Positions 15,738 through 24,504 of a stretch of 59,222 nucleotides of DNA are shown here, piece after piece; the stretch's first letter is position 1; each line of letters begins with the position of its first letter. The notes under the pieces are model-generated. The model had not been told where the DNA came from. It was given only the letters and a program-made list of their open reading frames with translations, and ran no database searches. The DNA comes from Planctomycetota bacterium. Lineage in GTDB: Bacteria; Planctomycetota; Phycisphaerae; Phycisphaerales; UBA1924. The stretch covers positions 1-59,222 of the forward strand of contig RFGH01000192.1 of the NCBI GenBank assembly GCA_003696675.1, given 5' to 3'. The position numbers and the translations under genes were made by a program.

Positions 15738-17705
15738 TTACGCGTGGGCCGCTGCGGGCTGAGGCTTGCCGGCTTTGGTGTCGGCCTTGCCGTAGGTTCT
15801 GGCCCTGGGCAGGACGAGTGGCGCCCGGACCGGCACGAACTCGATGTCGGACTGCTGGGTCTGCGGGTTGAATCGCGCAATCGAGGTCTTGAAGAAGTTC
15901 TCGTCGTCTCGCTCGGGGAAGTCCTTGCGGTAGTGCGCTCCGCGGGACTCCTTGCGCAGCAGCCCGGCCTTGAGCATGGCCTCGGCGAGGATCAGCATGT
16001 CGCCGGTGGCGCGGGCAAACGAGAGCGACTGATTTGTCCATGATGCCGCGTCGCAGAGTTCGACTTTGGCGTATCGGTCGCGGAGTTCTGCGACCTTGGC
16101 CAGCGCTCGCTCCAAACGCTCACCCGTCTTCACCACCGTTGAGGCGGCGGTCATCTCGTCGCCCAGTTCCTTCGCGATACGGTAGGGGTTGTATGCCTCG
16201 TCGCCCGTGGCGGACCGTGCGGAGTTGACGAGCCGATCGTGTTTTTCCTGCTCTTGGCGGACCACTCGGTCATAGATGGATTGGTCGAGCCCGTCCACGC
16301 CCGGGGTGCCGGAGTCACGGACGAAGTTGACGACCGATACACCGTTGCAGAGCCCGTCGAAGATGCAGGATAGCAGGGCGTTGGCGCCGAGCCGGTTTGC
16401 GCCGTGGTAGGCAAAGTTGACCTCGCCGAACGCGTAAAGGCCTTTGATGTTGGACATCATGTTGTTGGGCGCGCCGATGGTCAGGCCGTGGCCCATCTTG
16501 TTGTCCACGGGGACGGGTGCCCCGGACTTATGGGCGGGCTTGGGGACATCCGGCATGTAGTCGCCGGGCGTGTAGTCGGTCCAGAGGCCTCCCATCGAGT
16601 AGTGGACGGCGGGGAAGATCTTCATGGGGGTGAAGCGCGGATCGACACCGACAAACTTCTCGTAGATGTCGAGGATGCCGCCGAGCTTGCGGGTCAGGTA
16701 TTCGGGATCGCGGTGGGTCAGATCGAGATAGACCTGGTTCTGACCGTCGACGCCCATGCCCTCGTTGACACAGATATCGAAGATCTCACGGGTGGCGATG
16801 TCACGAGGGACGATGTTGCCATAGGCGGGGTAGCGTTCCTCGAGGAAGTAGTATCGCTCGGCTTCGGGGATGTCGGTGGGCCTGCGCGTGTCGCCCTTCT
16901 TGCGGGGCACCCAGACACGTCCGCCCTCGCCACGGGCCGACTCGGACATGAGCCGGAGCTTGTCGGCGCCGGGGATGGCGGTCGGGTGGACCTGGATCAT
17001 CTCGGGGTTGCCGTACCAGGCTCCTTCCTGGTAGCAGCGGGAGGCCGCACCGCCGGTGCAGATGACCGAGTTGGTGGACTTGCCGAAAATCAGGCCGTTG
17101 CCGCCAGTGGCCATGACGACTGCGGCCGCTCGGAAGGCGCGGATCTGCATGGTGCGCATGTCCTGGGCCACGATACCGACGCACCGCTTCTCGTCGCCCT
17201 CTCCCTGCGTGACCGGCCAGAGGAACTCCCAGAACTCGTACTTCTTGACCTTGCCCTCGGACTCGTAGCGGCGGGTCTGTTCGTCCAGGGCATAGAGGAG
17301 TTGCTGGCCCGTGGTGGCGCCGGCGAAGTGGGTCCGCTTGAACAGCGAACCGCCGAAGAGCCGGAGATCGCGGTAGCCCTCGGCGGTGCGGTTGAAGGGA
17401 ACACCCATGCGATCGAGCAGGTCGATGATGTTGGGTGCCCAGTTGGCCATCTCCAGCACCGGGTGCTGGTCGGCGAGGAAGTCGCCGCCATAGATCGTCT
17501 CGTCGAAGTGCTCGTATTCCGAGTAACCCTGCTGGCGTGCGACCTCGTTGCAGGCGTTGATGCCGCCCTGGGCGCAAACCGAGTGGGAGCGTTTGACGGG
17601 GACCATGGAGAAGAGGTCCACCGGGAGACCGGCTTCGGCGATGCGGACGGACGCCGCGAGACCCGCGAGTCCGCCGCCGACCACGATCACACGCTGTTCA
17701 GCCAT
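15738..17705 (-). CDS. sdhA: Succinate dehydrogenase/fumarate reductase flavoprotein subunit
   Basis: This is the catalytic subunit oxidising succinate to fumarate. The 655-residue protein starts with the FAD-binding VIVVGGGLAGLAA, and RSHSVCAQGG contains the His (about residue 41) that covalently holds FAD. Further hallmarks are HPTAIPG, SESARGEGG, the RDIATREI loop and HGANRLGANALLS. ATG 17705 is chosen, not the in-frame GTG at 17711, because GAGGAG sits five bases before the ATG. The C-terminus has an Ala/Lys-rich tail. It lies 58 bases behind sdhC. Confidence 0.96.
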   Translation of the reverse strand: MAEQRVIVVGGGLAGLAASVRIAEAGLPVDLFSMVPVKRSHSVCAQGGINACNEVARQQGYSEYEHFDETIYGGDFLADQHPVLEMANWAPNIIDLLDRMGVPFNRTAEGYRDLRLFGGSLFKRTHFAGATTGQQLLYALDEQTRRYESEGKVKKYEFWEFLWPVTQGEGDEKRCVGIVAQDMRTMQIRAFRAAAVVMATGGNGLIFGKSTNSVICTGGAASRCYQEGAWYGNPEMIQVHPTAIPGADKLRLMSESARGEGGRVWVPRKKGDTRRPTDIPEAERYYFLEERYPAYGNIVPRDIATREIFDICVNEGMGVDGQNQVYLDLTHRDPEYLTRKLGGILDIYEKFVGVDPRFTPMKIFPAVHYSMGGLWTDYTPGDYMPDVPKPAHKSGAPVPVDNKMGHGLTIGAPNNMMSNIKGLYAFGEVNFAYHGANRLGANALLSCIFDGLCNGVSVVNFVRDSGTPGVDGLDQSIYDRVVRQEQEKHDRLVNSARSATGDEAYNPYRIAKELGDEMTAASTVVKTGERLERALAKVAELRDRYAKVELCDAASWTNQSLSFARATGDMLILAEAMLKAGLLRKESRGAHYRKDFPERDDENFFKTSIARFNPQTQQSDIEFVPVRAPLVLPRARTYGKADTKAGKPQPAAAHA

Positions 17706-17763
17706 CTGCACTCCTCATTTCGTCCTGCGGGACAGGAAAGATTCGGTGTCGCCTGGATTCTCA

Positions 17764-18633
17764 TCAATCAGTCGAAAGAACCGAAGCCTGAGACTCGGCG
17801 GCGTGCGGCGGGACCTGTTTCTCGAGCACCTCGTTGAGATGATCTTCGCCGTACTTATCTTTGAGCATGCGGACCTCTACAGCTCGGGCGGCCTCGTAGT
17901 CGCCGACGAAGACGGCGCCCAGAGCGGACCAGGCTGCGAGCATGAGCCCCACGCCGACGGCCGAGCAGACCACACCCCAGCGTCGCTGGGCCTGCTGAGA
18001 GATGGTCAGACCCCAGGTGATCGCGGCGGTCCACAGCCCGTTCGCAAAGTGGAACACGAGCAGCGAGACGCCGAGGAAGTATGCGATGGAAACCGCGAGA
18101 CCCACGGGTGTCCAGCCCCCGGTCGAGCCTTGCAGCGCGGCGATCAGGGTCGAGGCGCTGAACTCGTGGGACCACTGCGTGCCGCCTGGGACGAGGAAGG
18201 TCCAGCCCCAGCGGAGGGTCGCAACATGGTAGAAAATAAAGGCGACCCCGATGTAGCCGGAGATACGCTGGAGGGTGTACCGCCAGTTGTCCTGAAAGGG
18301 ATAGCGGGCGGTGTTGGACCGGCCTGTCGTCGCGTAATAAACCCCGAGGACTGAGTGGAAGAGGATCGAGGCCCAGAGTGTGATCTCGATCAGCAGAAGG
18401 TGGGGCACCTGGGTATTGATCCAGGCGACTTCCTTATTGAAATACATGACCCCGCCATCGACGAGCGGCACGCCGTGTCCCTCAGCCCGCAGCCCGTACT
18501 TGCCCCATGCCAACGAGGAGTTGGTCGTCAGGTGGGCGATCAGGAAAACACCGATCGGGAGGATGCCGGTCAGGGAATGAAGCCGGCGGAGCAGGAAGTG
18601 GTGTCGGTCGAGGAAGCCTTGGCGTTCGTTCAC
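17764..18633 (-). CDS. sdhC: Succinate dehydrogenase cytochrome b subunit (di-heme type)
   Basis: This single membrane anchor carries quinone reduction. The 289-residue protein has about five membrane helices with histidines placed for two hemes: His34 (LIAHLT), His93 (LFHSVLG), His136 (FYHVATL) and His195 (VFHFANG), spacings typical of the type B b558 family. One long subunit replaces the separate SdhC and SdhD of type C enzymes. The start is GTG 18633 with GGAG eight bases upstream. The charged C-terminal tail of about 50 residues is longer than usual. Low-potential quinone (menaquinone) use is expected for this type. Confidence 0.9.
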   Translation of the reverse strand: MNERQGFLDRHHFLLRRLHSLTGILPIGVFLIAHLTTNSSLAWGKYGLRAEGHGVPLVDGGVMYFNKEVAWINTQVPHLLLIEITLWASILFHSVLGVYYATTGRSNTARYPFQDNWRYTLQRISGYIGVAFIFYHVATLRWGWTFLVPGGTQWSHEFSASTLIAALQGSTGGWTPVGLAVSIAYFLGVSLLVFHFANGLWTAAITWGLTISQQAQRRWGVVCSAVGVGLMLAAWSALGAVFVGDYEAARAVEVRMLKDKYGEDHLNEVLEKQVPPHAAESQASVLSTD

Positions 18634-18714
18634 GGTCTTGGCTCCGTGGCCCCGGTGGGCCGGGACGGGTGGCTGGATGCGTGGCGCCCGCGGGCGCGGG
18701 AGCCTGCGATGGAT

Positions 18715-19176
18715 CTATCGGCCGATCGTGGGAGATCCCGCGATTGGACCGGCACCGGGGTTGGACCCGTCCGGTGCGAGTCGGCCCTCGGCCTGGGCTT
18801 TCATGATCGCGTCGTAGACCTCAACGAAGATCGCCCGCAGCTCGGAGAGGACGCCCTTGAGCAGGGAGGACTCGTCCTCGCTGAGGTTGCCCTTGGTCTT
18901 CTCTTCGAGGACCGCGAGCAGGTCGATTTGCATTTTGGCGATATCCAGAGCGACTACCCCACGGCCGGATTGGTCGGGGATCTGGCCCAGGTACATGAGG
19001 GCTTGGCTGGCCATGAGATTGACCAAGTGGTCGAAAGATGGTTTGTCCGGGACACCGCCCTGGGACTCGGCCTGCTTTTTGGCCTGTTCGGCTTGGGCGA
19101 GTTTTTCCTTCTCGGCGCGGGCGGCCGACTTCCAGTCGTCGTCCACGATAATCTTGGGCTTGTCGGCTTCCGCCAT
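18715..19176 (-). CDS. DUF1844 family protein
   Basis: The 153-residue soluble protein has an N-terminal charged Lys/Ala/Glu segment (WKSAARAEKEKLAQAEQAKK), then the conserved DUF1844 core: FDHLVNLMASQALMYLG, Q-IPD, then IDLLAVLEEKTKGNLS-DE-LLKGVLSELRAIFVEV. The family is widespread in planctomycetes and deltaproteobacteria but has no assigned role. The ATG has a GAGGAGG about seven bases upstream. It is 81 bases ahead of sdhC on the same strand and may be cotranscribed with the succinate dehydrogenase genes, which is a hint, not proof, of a link to respiration. Confidence 0.8.
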   Translation of the reverse strand: MAEADKPKIIVDDDWKSAARAEKEKLAQAEQAKKQAESQGGVPDKPSFDHLVNLMASQALMYLGQIPDQSGRGVVALDIAKMQIDLLAVLEEKTKGNLSEDESSLLKGVLSELRAIFVEVYDAIMKAQAEGRLAPDGSNPGAGPIAGSPTIGR

Positions 19177-19276
19177 GGCGGGCCTCCTCGGGGCTTAAAA
19201 GGAACACGCTCCGCGTGGCAATAAGGCATCGTAGCCCGAAATCGGACGCAGAACCGTGATTTGGAAGGGATCGATC

Positions 19277-20512
19277 ATGCGACAGGGATGCGCGGGGCTG
19301 GGTCCGATGCTGGCCGCGGGATTGCTGGCCGCGGGTCTCCAAGGGGTGGGGTGCTCGGGCCTGGGCTCGGGTGACCGCGGCGACGGGCGTCGGGTCCGGA
19401 TTGAGCCGGCCGACTTCTCCACCGGTCAGACCGGGGGCACGCCGGCAGCGGCGGTTTCTGCCGACCCGATGGAGACCGGCCCGTCGCCAACGCCCGACGA
19501 CGGCGTGGTGATCCGGCCAGCCGTCCCCCAGGCTCGTCCGGCGGCCGTGGCATCGGCTCCGGAAGGGCTGGCCCTGATCGAGGCCAAGGTGGGCGACATC
19601 AACGGCAAGCCGATCTATCTGAGTTCCTTCTTTGAGCCGATCGAGGCCCGACTGAAGGCAGAGGCCGAGCGTCTGCGGCTGTCGGCGTGGCGGCGTGAGG
19701 CGGCACAGGTGATCGCCCAGCGGCTCGACGGTCTGATCGCGGACGAGCTGCTTCGGGCCGAGGCCCTGTCCGCGCTTTCCCCGCAGCAGCGGCAGGGGCT
19801 GCGCGCGTTCCTGACCAACTTTCGGGACGACATCCTGACCCAGAATCTCGGGTCGGCCCAGCTCGCGAGCCGACGCGGGCAGAGCCTCGACCAGGCGTTG
19901 CGGGACAAGGAGATCGAGACGCTCGTCAGTCTGACGCTGTTCCAGGAAGTCAACAAGCGGGTCAATGTGTCCTGGCGGGACATCCGTCAGCGATACGAGC
20001 GTGATTTCGAGCAGTACAACCCGCCCCCCACCGCCGTGTTCCGGCTGATCCGGGTTCCCAGCGCGGACGAGACGGCGGTGGCGGAGATTACGGCCCGACT
20101 GGAAAACGGTGAGCCATTCGGCGTGGTCGCGACCCATCCGGCCAACACCTTCTTCGTCGAGGATGGCGGTCTGGCCCGGCGTCCGTTTGAGGGGGAGTTC
20201 GCTGAAGGCGATTTCTTCCCCGCGGAGGATCTCAATCAGAAGGCCCGATCGCTGAGCGAGGGTGAGACGACCGGGCCGTTCACGCTCGGCAACTTCACAT
20301 GCTGGCTGACACTGGAAGGCATCGAGCAGGAATCGATCTCCCTCTATGACGCCCAGCTGCGGATCAACCGTGACCTGCTGGTTGAACGGCGCACAGAAGC
20401 ACGGACCGAGTATCTCAAAAAACTCATCGACCATGCCCGGGTGAGCAATCGCGATGAGATCCTGCTCTCGCTGTTGCGCATCGCCGAGGAGCGGTACGGA
20501 CCAAAGGAGTAG
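19277..20512 (+). CDS. SurA-like peptidyl-prolyl isomerase lipoprotein
   Basis: The 411-residue protein begins with a hydrophobic signal ending QGVGC, which may be a lipobox, then a Pro/Ala/Thr-rich linker of about 75 residues, then the SurA-N-like chaperone segment (VGDINGKPIYLSSFFEP; VIAQRLDGLIADELL) and a parvulin-like region (VFRLIRVPSADETAVAEITARLENGEPFGVVA, GGLARRPFEGEF, GETTGPFTLGNFTCWLTLEGI). It is likely a periplasmic folding helper for outer-membrane or secreted proteins. ATG 19277 has AAGGGA six bases before it; an upstream GTG at 19256 lacks support. It ends five bases before the yraN start. Catalytic parvulin residues are not all clear. Confidence 0.75.
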   Translation: MRQGCAGLGPMLAAGLLAAGLQGVGCSGLGSGDRGDGRRVRIEPADFSTGQTGGTPAAAVSADPMETGPSPTPDDGVVIRPAVPQARPAAVASAPEGLALIEAKVGDINGKPIYLSSFFEPIEARLKAEAERLRLSAWRREAAQVIAQRLDGLIADELLRAEALSALSPQQRQGLRAFLTNFRDDILTQNLGSAQLASRRGQSLDQALRDKEIETLVSLTLFQEVNKRVNVSWRDIRQRYERDFEQYNPPPTAVFRLIRVPSADETAVAEITARLENGEPFGVVATHPANTFFVEDGGLARRPFEGEFAEGDFFPAEDLNQKARSLSEGETTGPFTLGNFTCWLTLEGIEQESISLYDAQLRINRDLLVERRTEARTEYLKKLIDHARVSNRDEILLSLLRIAEERYGPKE

Positions 20513-20516
20513 CCGG

Positions 20517-20918
20517 GTGTGGCGGCTGTGGCGGATCGATGACTCCGCCCGCGGTATCTGGAGGCGCGGCGAGCGGGCGGCCGCCTGGCGGATGCGACGG
20601 GCCGGTTGCGGGGTGATCGCTCGGAACCTGCGTCTGGGGCCTGGTGAGATCGACCTGCTCTGCCGTCACCGCCGAACAGGGTGTTATGTGCTCGTCGAGG
20701 TGAAGGCGCGGATCGTTTCGGACGGCCCGTGGCGACCGGAGGATCAGCTGACCGCTGCCAAGCGTCGCAAACTGCTGCAGTTGGCCCGCACGCTGCGCAG
20801 AGAGGAACGCGTGCGGCGGGCCGGGTTGCGGATCGATCTGGTGGCGGTGGAGTTCGAGCGGGGCAAGCGACGCCCGGTCGCGGTGCGGCACTACGAAGAC
20901 GCGGTCACCGGAGGCTGA
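20517..20918 (+). CDS. yraN: YraN/UPF0102 family nuclease-like protein
   Basis: The 133-residue protein has the UPF0102 core: an N-terminal Ala/Arg helix, then RRAGCGVIARNLRLGPGEIDLLC, VLVEVKAR and TAAKRRKLLQLAR. The conserved Asp in EIDLL with Glu-x-Lys in VEVKAR form a PD-(D/E)xK nuclease-like site resembling Holliday-junction resolvases. The GTG at 20517 has AAGGAG (20503-20508) eight bases upstream, inside the end of the previous gene, so the two are coupled. The 3' end overlaps the convergent sensor kinase by 28 bases. In vivo role of the family is unsettled. Confidence 0.85.
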   Translation: MWRLWRIDDSARGIWRRGERAAAWRMRRAGCGVIARNLRLGPGEIDLLCRHRRTGCYVLVEVKARIVSDGPWRPEDQLTAAKRRKLLQLARTLRREERVRRAGLRIDLVAVEFERGKRRPVAVRHYEDAVTGG

Positions 20919-22525
20919 GTATCTCCCTCGCGGGGAGTGGGCGCGAGGGATCCGCGGAATCGGGCTTCGAGCTTGGCTTCCTCGATGGCCTGGGTATCGA
21001 GCCGGACGGGGAAGATGACGGAGAACATCGAGCCCTGACCGAGCTCGGACTCGAGCTGGACCTCACCCTGGAGCAGGCGGGTGAGCTCGGCGACGATGGC
21101 CAGACCCAGCCCTGTTCCAGCGTGCGCACGCGTATGGGACGAGTCCACCTGCTGGAACTTATCGAATATCCGCTTCTGATCCTCGGGCGCGATGCCTGGG
21201 CCGTTATCGATAACTGAGATCCTGACCCGCTCTTCGGATCCTGTGGCTTCGGGCAGACGCTCGGCCCGCAGGATGACCCGCCCGGCTCTTCCCAGTTCCG
21301 GACCGCCGGAGAACTTCACGGCGTTAGACAGCAGGTTGAAGATCACTTGGTTGAACTTCTTTGGATCGGTCTCGATAACCGGCAGGTCAGCGGCGAGGTC
21401 CAGCGTGACCTCGACATCTTTCTTGCGTGCGAGCGGGTGGATGAGCCCGGCCAGCGCCTGGCAAGCCTCGCTGAGGTTCAGGGGGCCCGGGTGGATCTCG
21501 ATGCGTCCCGCTTCGATCTTGGCCATTTCGAGCAGCGTCTCGATCATCTCGAGCAGGGTTCGGCCAGCGCTGACGATGTTGACCAGGTATCGCTCGCGTT
21601 TGGCCAGCGCGTCCGGGCCGGGGACCATGGGTTTGCCTTCGGCGGAGACCGCGATGTCGGTGCGGACGATCTCGAGGAGCAACTCGGCAAATCCGATGAT
21701 GGCGTTGAGCGGTGTGCGAAGCTCGTGAGACACCGAGGCGAGGAACTCGCCCTTGAGCCGGGCGGATTCATAAAGGGCGGTGTTCGCCTCGGTCAGCTCG
21801 GTCAGGCGGGAATCGAGGGCCACATTGGCGGCACGGAGCTGGTCCTGCTGACGCTGCAACCCGGCGAGCATTAGGTTGAATGTCTCGGCCAGTTCCTCGA
21901 ACTCGTCGCCGGTATCGATGTGCGAGCGCGTGTCGAGATGGCCTTCGCGCACGCGCTCGGCGGTTCGCTGGAGACTCAGAACAGGCCGCAGGATGAGCCG
22001 GCTGGTCAGGCTGGCAAAGACCACGAGCGCAACCGCGAGCACCACTGAGCCGGCGGCCGCCAGATACAGAAAGTTGACCAGCAGCGGGCCGCCGGACGCT
22101 TTGCGTTCGATCAGGACCAGGTCGCGCACCGAGGCGTCAGGGTTGCGGCGTACGCGGGCGTAGCGATACACCCTCCCCCATCCGGTCCAGTCCGGTTGGA
22201 ACTGTTCGATGACGCCCGGCCCGGCATCAAAGCGATCGATGGAACGACGCACGAATCGCAGATTGGACGATCGCGCTTCCTCTGGGGTCAGCACCGTCAC
22301 CGTCGCGTTGGCGATGGGTCCCTCATCGCCGGGCTGGTTCCAGGCCTCGTAGATGGTCCGGGCGATGCCGAGTTCCTTCTCGCTCACCAGACCGTTCATT
22401 CGGAGGAAGGGAAATGTCAGGGCGATGGCGATAATAAGGGCCGAGGCTCCTCCAAAGAGCAGGAGGCACTTCGTGGCGAGCGAAAGTTCGCTGAACCACG
22501 CCCGGATGTCTTCGAGACGGGACAT
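20891..22525 (-). CDS. Membrane sensor histidine kinase
   Basis: The 544-residue protein has a cytoplasmic start, membrane helix 1 (about 18-40), a periplasmic sensor part of about 120 residues, membrane helix 2 (LLVNFLYLAAAGSVVLAVALVVFA), HAMP (SRLILRPVLSLQRTAERVREG), a short coiled coil, the DHp phosphoacceptor SHELRTPLNAIIGF and a full HATPase domain (NAVKFS, DNGPGIAPEDQ, GTGLGLAIV). No response regulator is adjacent, so the partner is unknown. ATG 22525 lacks a Shine-Dalgarno but TAAAGT lies eight bases before. It is divergent from the endonuclease gene. Confidence 0.93.
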   Translation of the reverse strand: MSRLEDIRAWFSELSLATKCLLLFGGASALIIAIALTFPFLRMNGLVSEKELGIARTIYEAWNQPGDEGPIANATVTVLTPEEARSSNLRFVRRSIDRFDAGPGVIEQFQPDWTGWGRVYRYARVRRNPDASVRDLVLIERKASGGPLLVNFLYLAAAGSVVLAVALVVFASLTSRLILRPVLSLQRTAERVREGHLDTRSHIDTGDEFEELAETFNLMLAGLQRQQDQLRAANVALDSRLTELTEANTALYESARLKGEFLASVSHELRTPLNAIIGFAELLLEIVRTDIAVSAEGKPMVPGPDALAKRERYLVNIVSAGRTLLEMIETLLEMAKIEAGRIEIHPGPLNLSEACQALAGLIHPLARKKDVEVTLDLAADLPVIETDPKKFNQVIFNLLSNAVKFSGGPELGRAGRVILRAERLPEATGSEERVRISVIDNGPGIAPEDQKRIFDKFQQVDSSHTRAHAGTGLGLAIVAELTRLLQGEVQLESELGQGSMFSVIFPVRLDTQAIEEAKLEARFRGSLAPTPREGDTQPPVTASS

Positions 22526-22533
22526 TTGGTGGT

Positions 22534-22539
22534 ACTTTA
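22534..22539 (-). promoter_or_regulatory. -10 box (TAAAGT) eight bases before the sensor kinase start
   Basis: TAAAGT on the minus strand, eight bases, then ATG 22525. The transcript would have at most one or two untranslated bases, similar to miaB. Confidence 0.35.
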
Positions 22540-22648
22540 CGGTTTCCCGGGCCCCCGGCGGGGGGCTAGGGTCATGGGTGTTAATGGGCGTCCGCCGGAC
22601 TTTCCTCCCGGCGGCCTGGACCTCGATCGGCCCAATCGGAGGCAGGCG

Positions 22649-24364
22649 ATGAAGAGCGTGGTCAGCTTCAGCGGGATGTGTCTGATCTTGCTGGCGGGCG
22701 GAAAAGCCGCGGCCGGACTGAGCGATCCCTTCGCTCCGCCCCCGGGCTATTACAGCGGCGTCTCGGGCACGGGCGCGATCCTGAAGGCGCAACTCGGCTC
22801 GGCCATGACCGTGGGTCACATCGAGCGGACTTACGGCGACTTCCGTTCATCGGCCGCGATCCATGACCAGGACCCGGACAACCCCACCCGCATCCTGCTC
22901 TGCTATAACCGGGCTTCGGTTCCAGCAACTTGGGACGGCGGCTCGACCTGGAACCGCGAACATGTCTGGCCGCAGTCCATGCAGCCCGGCACTGCGAGCA
23001 ATTCGACGCGGGGCGCCTTGGGCGATCCGCACGCCCTGCTGCCCGCGAACCCCTCGATCAACAGCTCCCGCGGGAACAAACCGTTCGGCTTCGCCGAGAC
23101 GACCGGAGAGCACCGGAGTCTCGGCTCGTACTACTTCCCGGGCGACATGGACAAGGGCGACATCGCCCGCATCCTCTTTTACATGGACACCCGCTGGGGG
23201 CCGTCGCTCGGGCTGGCGTTGGTCGACGGTCCCGCGAGCGGGTACCAGATGCCCGGGCTGAGCGACGCCGTGGCGTGGCACTTCATCGATCCGCCGGACA
23301 CCTTCGAACGACGCCGAAACCACGCGATCTTCAGCCAGACGCTCAATCCGCTGTTCTATACCAACAACCGCAACGCCTTTGTCGACATGCCCGAGGCTGT
23401 CTGGTCCGTTTATGTCGATCAGCAGAACGACTCGACGCTCTGGGTTGGCCCGTCGCCCGACGCGGACGGTTCGTCGATTGAAATGGTCACGATCAATGTC
23501 CTCGTTTCCACCTCCGCTCCCACCGTGGACATCGATCTGCACAAGTCCGGACAGGACGGAACCTACTTCAGCGTCACACCCAGCCCCGGCCTGACCTCAT
23601 CGATCACCGGGCGTCATAACGCGTTCGCGATCGGCAGCAATGGCGAGTCCCGGACCATCTCGATCGGGGTCGATCCTTCGCTGCTCGCCCAGCCCGGCGT
23701 GCACATCGAGTCGATCGTCATCGACAACCTCGACCTCACCCAGCAGGGCGGGATGGGTAAGGGGGCCAACGACGGCGACGATGTGATCGCGGTCGATGTC
23801 GCCGTGTTCGAACCCGCGGTCGCCTCGCTCGATCACGATTCGGTGCTTACGGAAACAGTCATCGACTTGGGCGTGATCACGCCGAACTCCGGCGACGCGG
23901 TAGGCTGGTTCGACTTCTTCAACCTGGCCCCCACCGCCACCGGCGCGCCGATGGATATCGAGTGGATCAGCGCTTCCGGCGACACCGGGGCGTTCGTGAT
24001 CGACTTCCAGCCGGTCTCGTCGCTGCAGCCGGGATCGGGCGTGATCGTCACGGCCATGATGGACGACGCGGTCGCGGGAACCTTTGAAGCCGTCTACACC
24101 TTCGCCGCGTACAACGATCGCGGTCTGTTTGCCGAGCCCGGCCCTGCCCAGGACCTTGTTGTGCGGCTGGTGGGTGAGGTCTCCGGCTCGTGCGGCCCGG
24201 ACTTCGCCGAACCATTCGGCACGCTCAACTTCTTCGATGTGGCGGCCTACATCAGCCTTTACAACGCCCAAGACCCGGCCGCCGACTTGGCCGCGCCCTT
24301 CGGCACCCTGAACTTCTTCGACATCAGCGCGTACATCGCCGCCTACGGGGCGGGCTGCCCGTAA
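22649..24364 (+). CDS. Secreted endonuclease I family protein with GC-type dockerin tail
   Basis: The 571-residue protein has a signal peptide (MKSVVSFSGMCLILLAGG), then an endonuclease I domain with WNREHVWPQS (catalytic His about 105), GDPHALLPANPSINSSRGN and the YFPGDMDKGDIAR segment, as in periplasmic or secreted EndA-type nucleases of the beta-beta-alpha-metal fold. A beta-rich middle domain follows (about 270-510). The tail has two near-identical repeats, PFGTLNFFDVAAYIS and PFGTLNFFDISAYIA, ending GAGCP: a GC-type dockerin. The start was set at ATG 22649 with GGAGG seven bases upstream. It likely degrades extracellular DNA for nutrients while held at the surface. Confidence 0.88.
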   Translation: MKSVVSFSGMCLILLAGGKAAAGLSDPFAPPPGYYSGVSGTGAILKAQLGSAMTVGHIERTYGDFRSSAAIHDQDPDNPTRILLCYNRASVPATWDGGSTWNREHVWPQSMQPGTASNSTRGALGDPHALLPANPSINSSRGNKPFGFAETTGEHRSLGSYYFPGDMDKGDIARILFYMDTRWGPSLGLALVDGPASGYQMPGLSDAVAWHFIDPPDTFERRRNHAIFSQTLNPLFYTNNRNAFVDMPEAVWSVYVDQQNDSTLWVGPSPDADGSSIEMVTINVLVSTSAPTVDIDLHKSGQDGTYFSVTPSPGLTSSITGRHNAFAIGSNGESRTISIGVDPSLLAQPGVHIESIVIDNLDLTQQGGMGKGANDGDDVIAVDVAVFEPAVASLDHDSVLTETVIDLGVITPNSGDAVGWFDFFNLAPTATGAPMDIEWISASGDTGAFVIDFQPVSSLQPGSGVIVTAMMDDAVAGTFEAVYTFAAYNDRGLFAEPGPAQDLVVRLVGEVSGSCGPDFAEPFGTLNFFDVAAYISLYNAQDPAADLAAPFGTLNFFDISAYIAAYGAGCP

Positions 24365-24387
24365 TCGAGCGTCAGGAACATGACATC

Positions 24388-24445
24388 GAGCCGCGGGCTT
24401 CTGCCCGTGCGGGACCGAGAACCGCGCGGCTGAAGCCCGCAGCTC
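24388..24445. repeat. REP-like palindromic element with two nested hairpins
   Basis: 24388-24412 and 24422-24445 are imperfect reverse complements (GAGCCGCGGGCTTC against GAGCTGCGGGCTTC), with a nine-base centre; the first half also folds alone (GCGGGC, TTCT, GCCCGT). This GAGCYGCGGGCTTC palindrome has the look of extragenic REP elements. It lies 23 bases after the endonuclease stop and before miaB, where it could also stop or protect transcripts. Confidence 0.55.
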
Positions 24446-24490
24446 ACATGGGAACCGATCTCGCCCGAGTTTGGCCCCCGTTCCACCCCC

Positions 24491-24496
24491 TAGAAT
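24491..24496 (+). promoter_or_regulatory. -10 box (TAGAAT) eight bases before the miaB ATG
   Basis: TAGAAT, eight bases, then ATG 24505 (an in-frame GTG lies at 24499). No Shine-Dalgarno is seen. The transcript is likely leaderless or nearly so. Confidence 0.45.
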
Positions 24497-24504
24497 CCGT
24501 GTCC

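Noticed and set aside
16404..17837. A 477-residue plus-strand frame opposite sdhA
   Set aside because: It is the complement of a complete flavoprotein subunit with the FAD-linked histidine motif; Val/Gly/Asp/Glu shadow composition.
20517..20918. YraN-like nuclease as a mobile-element or toxin gene
   Set aside because: It is a conserved UPF0102 member found in most bacteria and is coupled to a SurA-like gene, with no mobile features.
22649..24364. Endonuclease I gene as part of a defence or restriction system
   Set aside because: It has a signal peptide and a dockerin tail, no methylase or defence gene is near, and it is most simply a secreted DNase.
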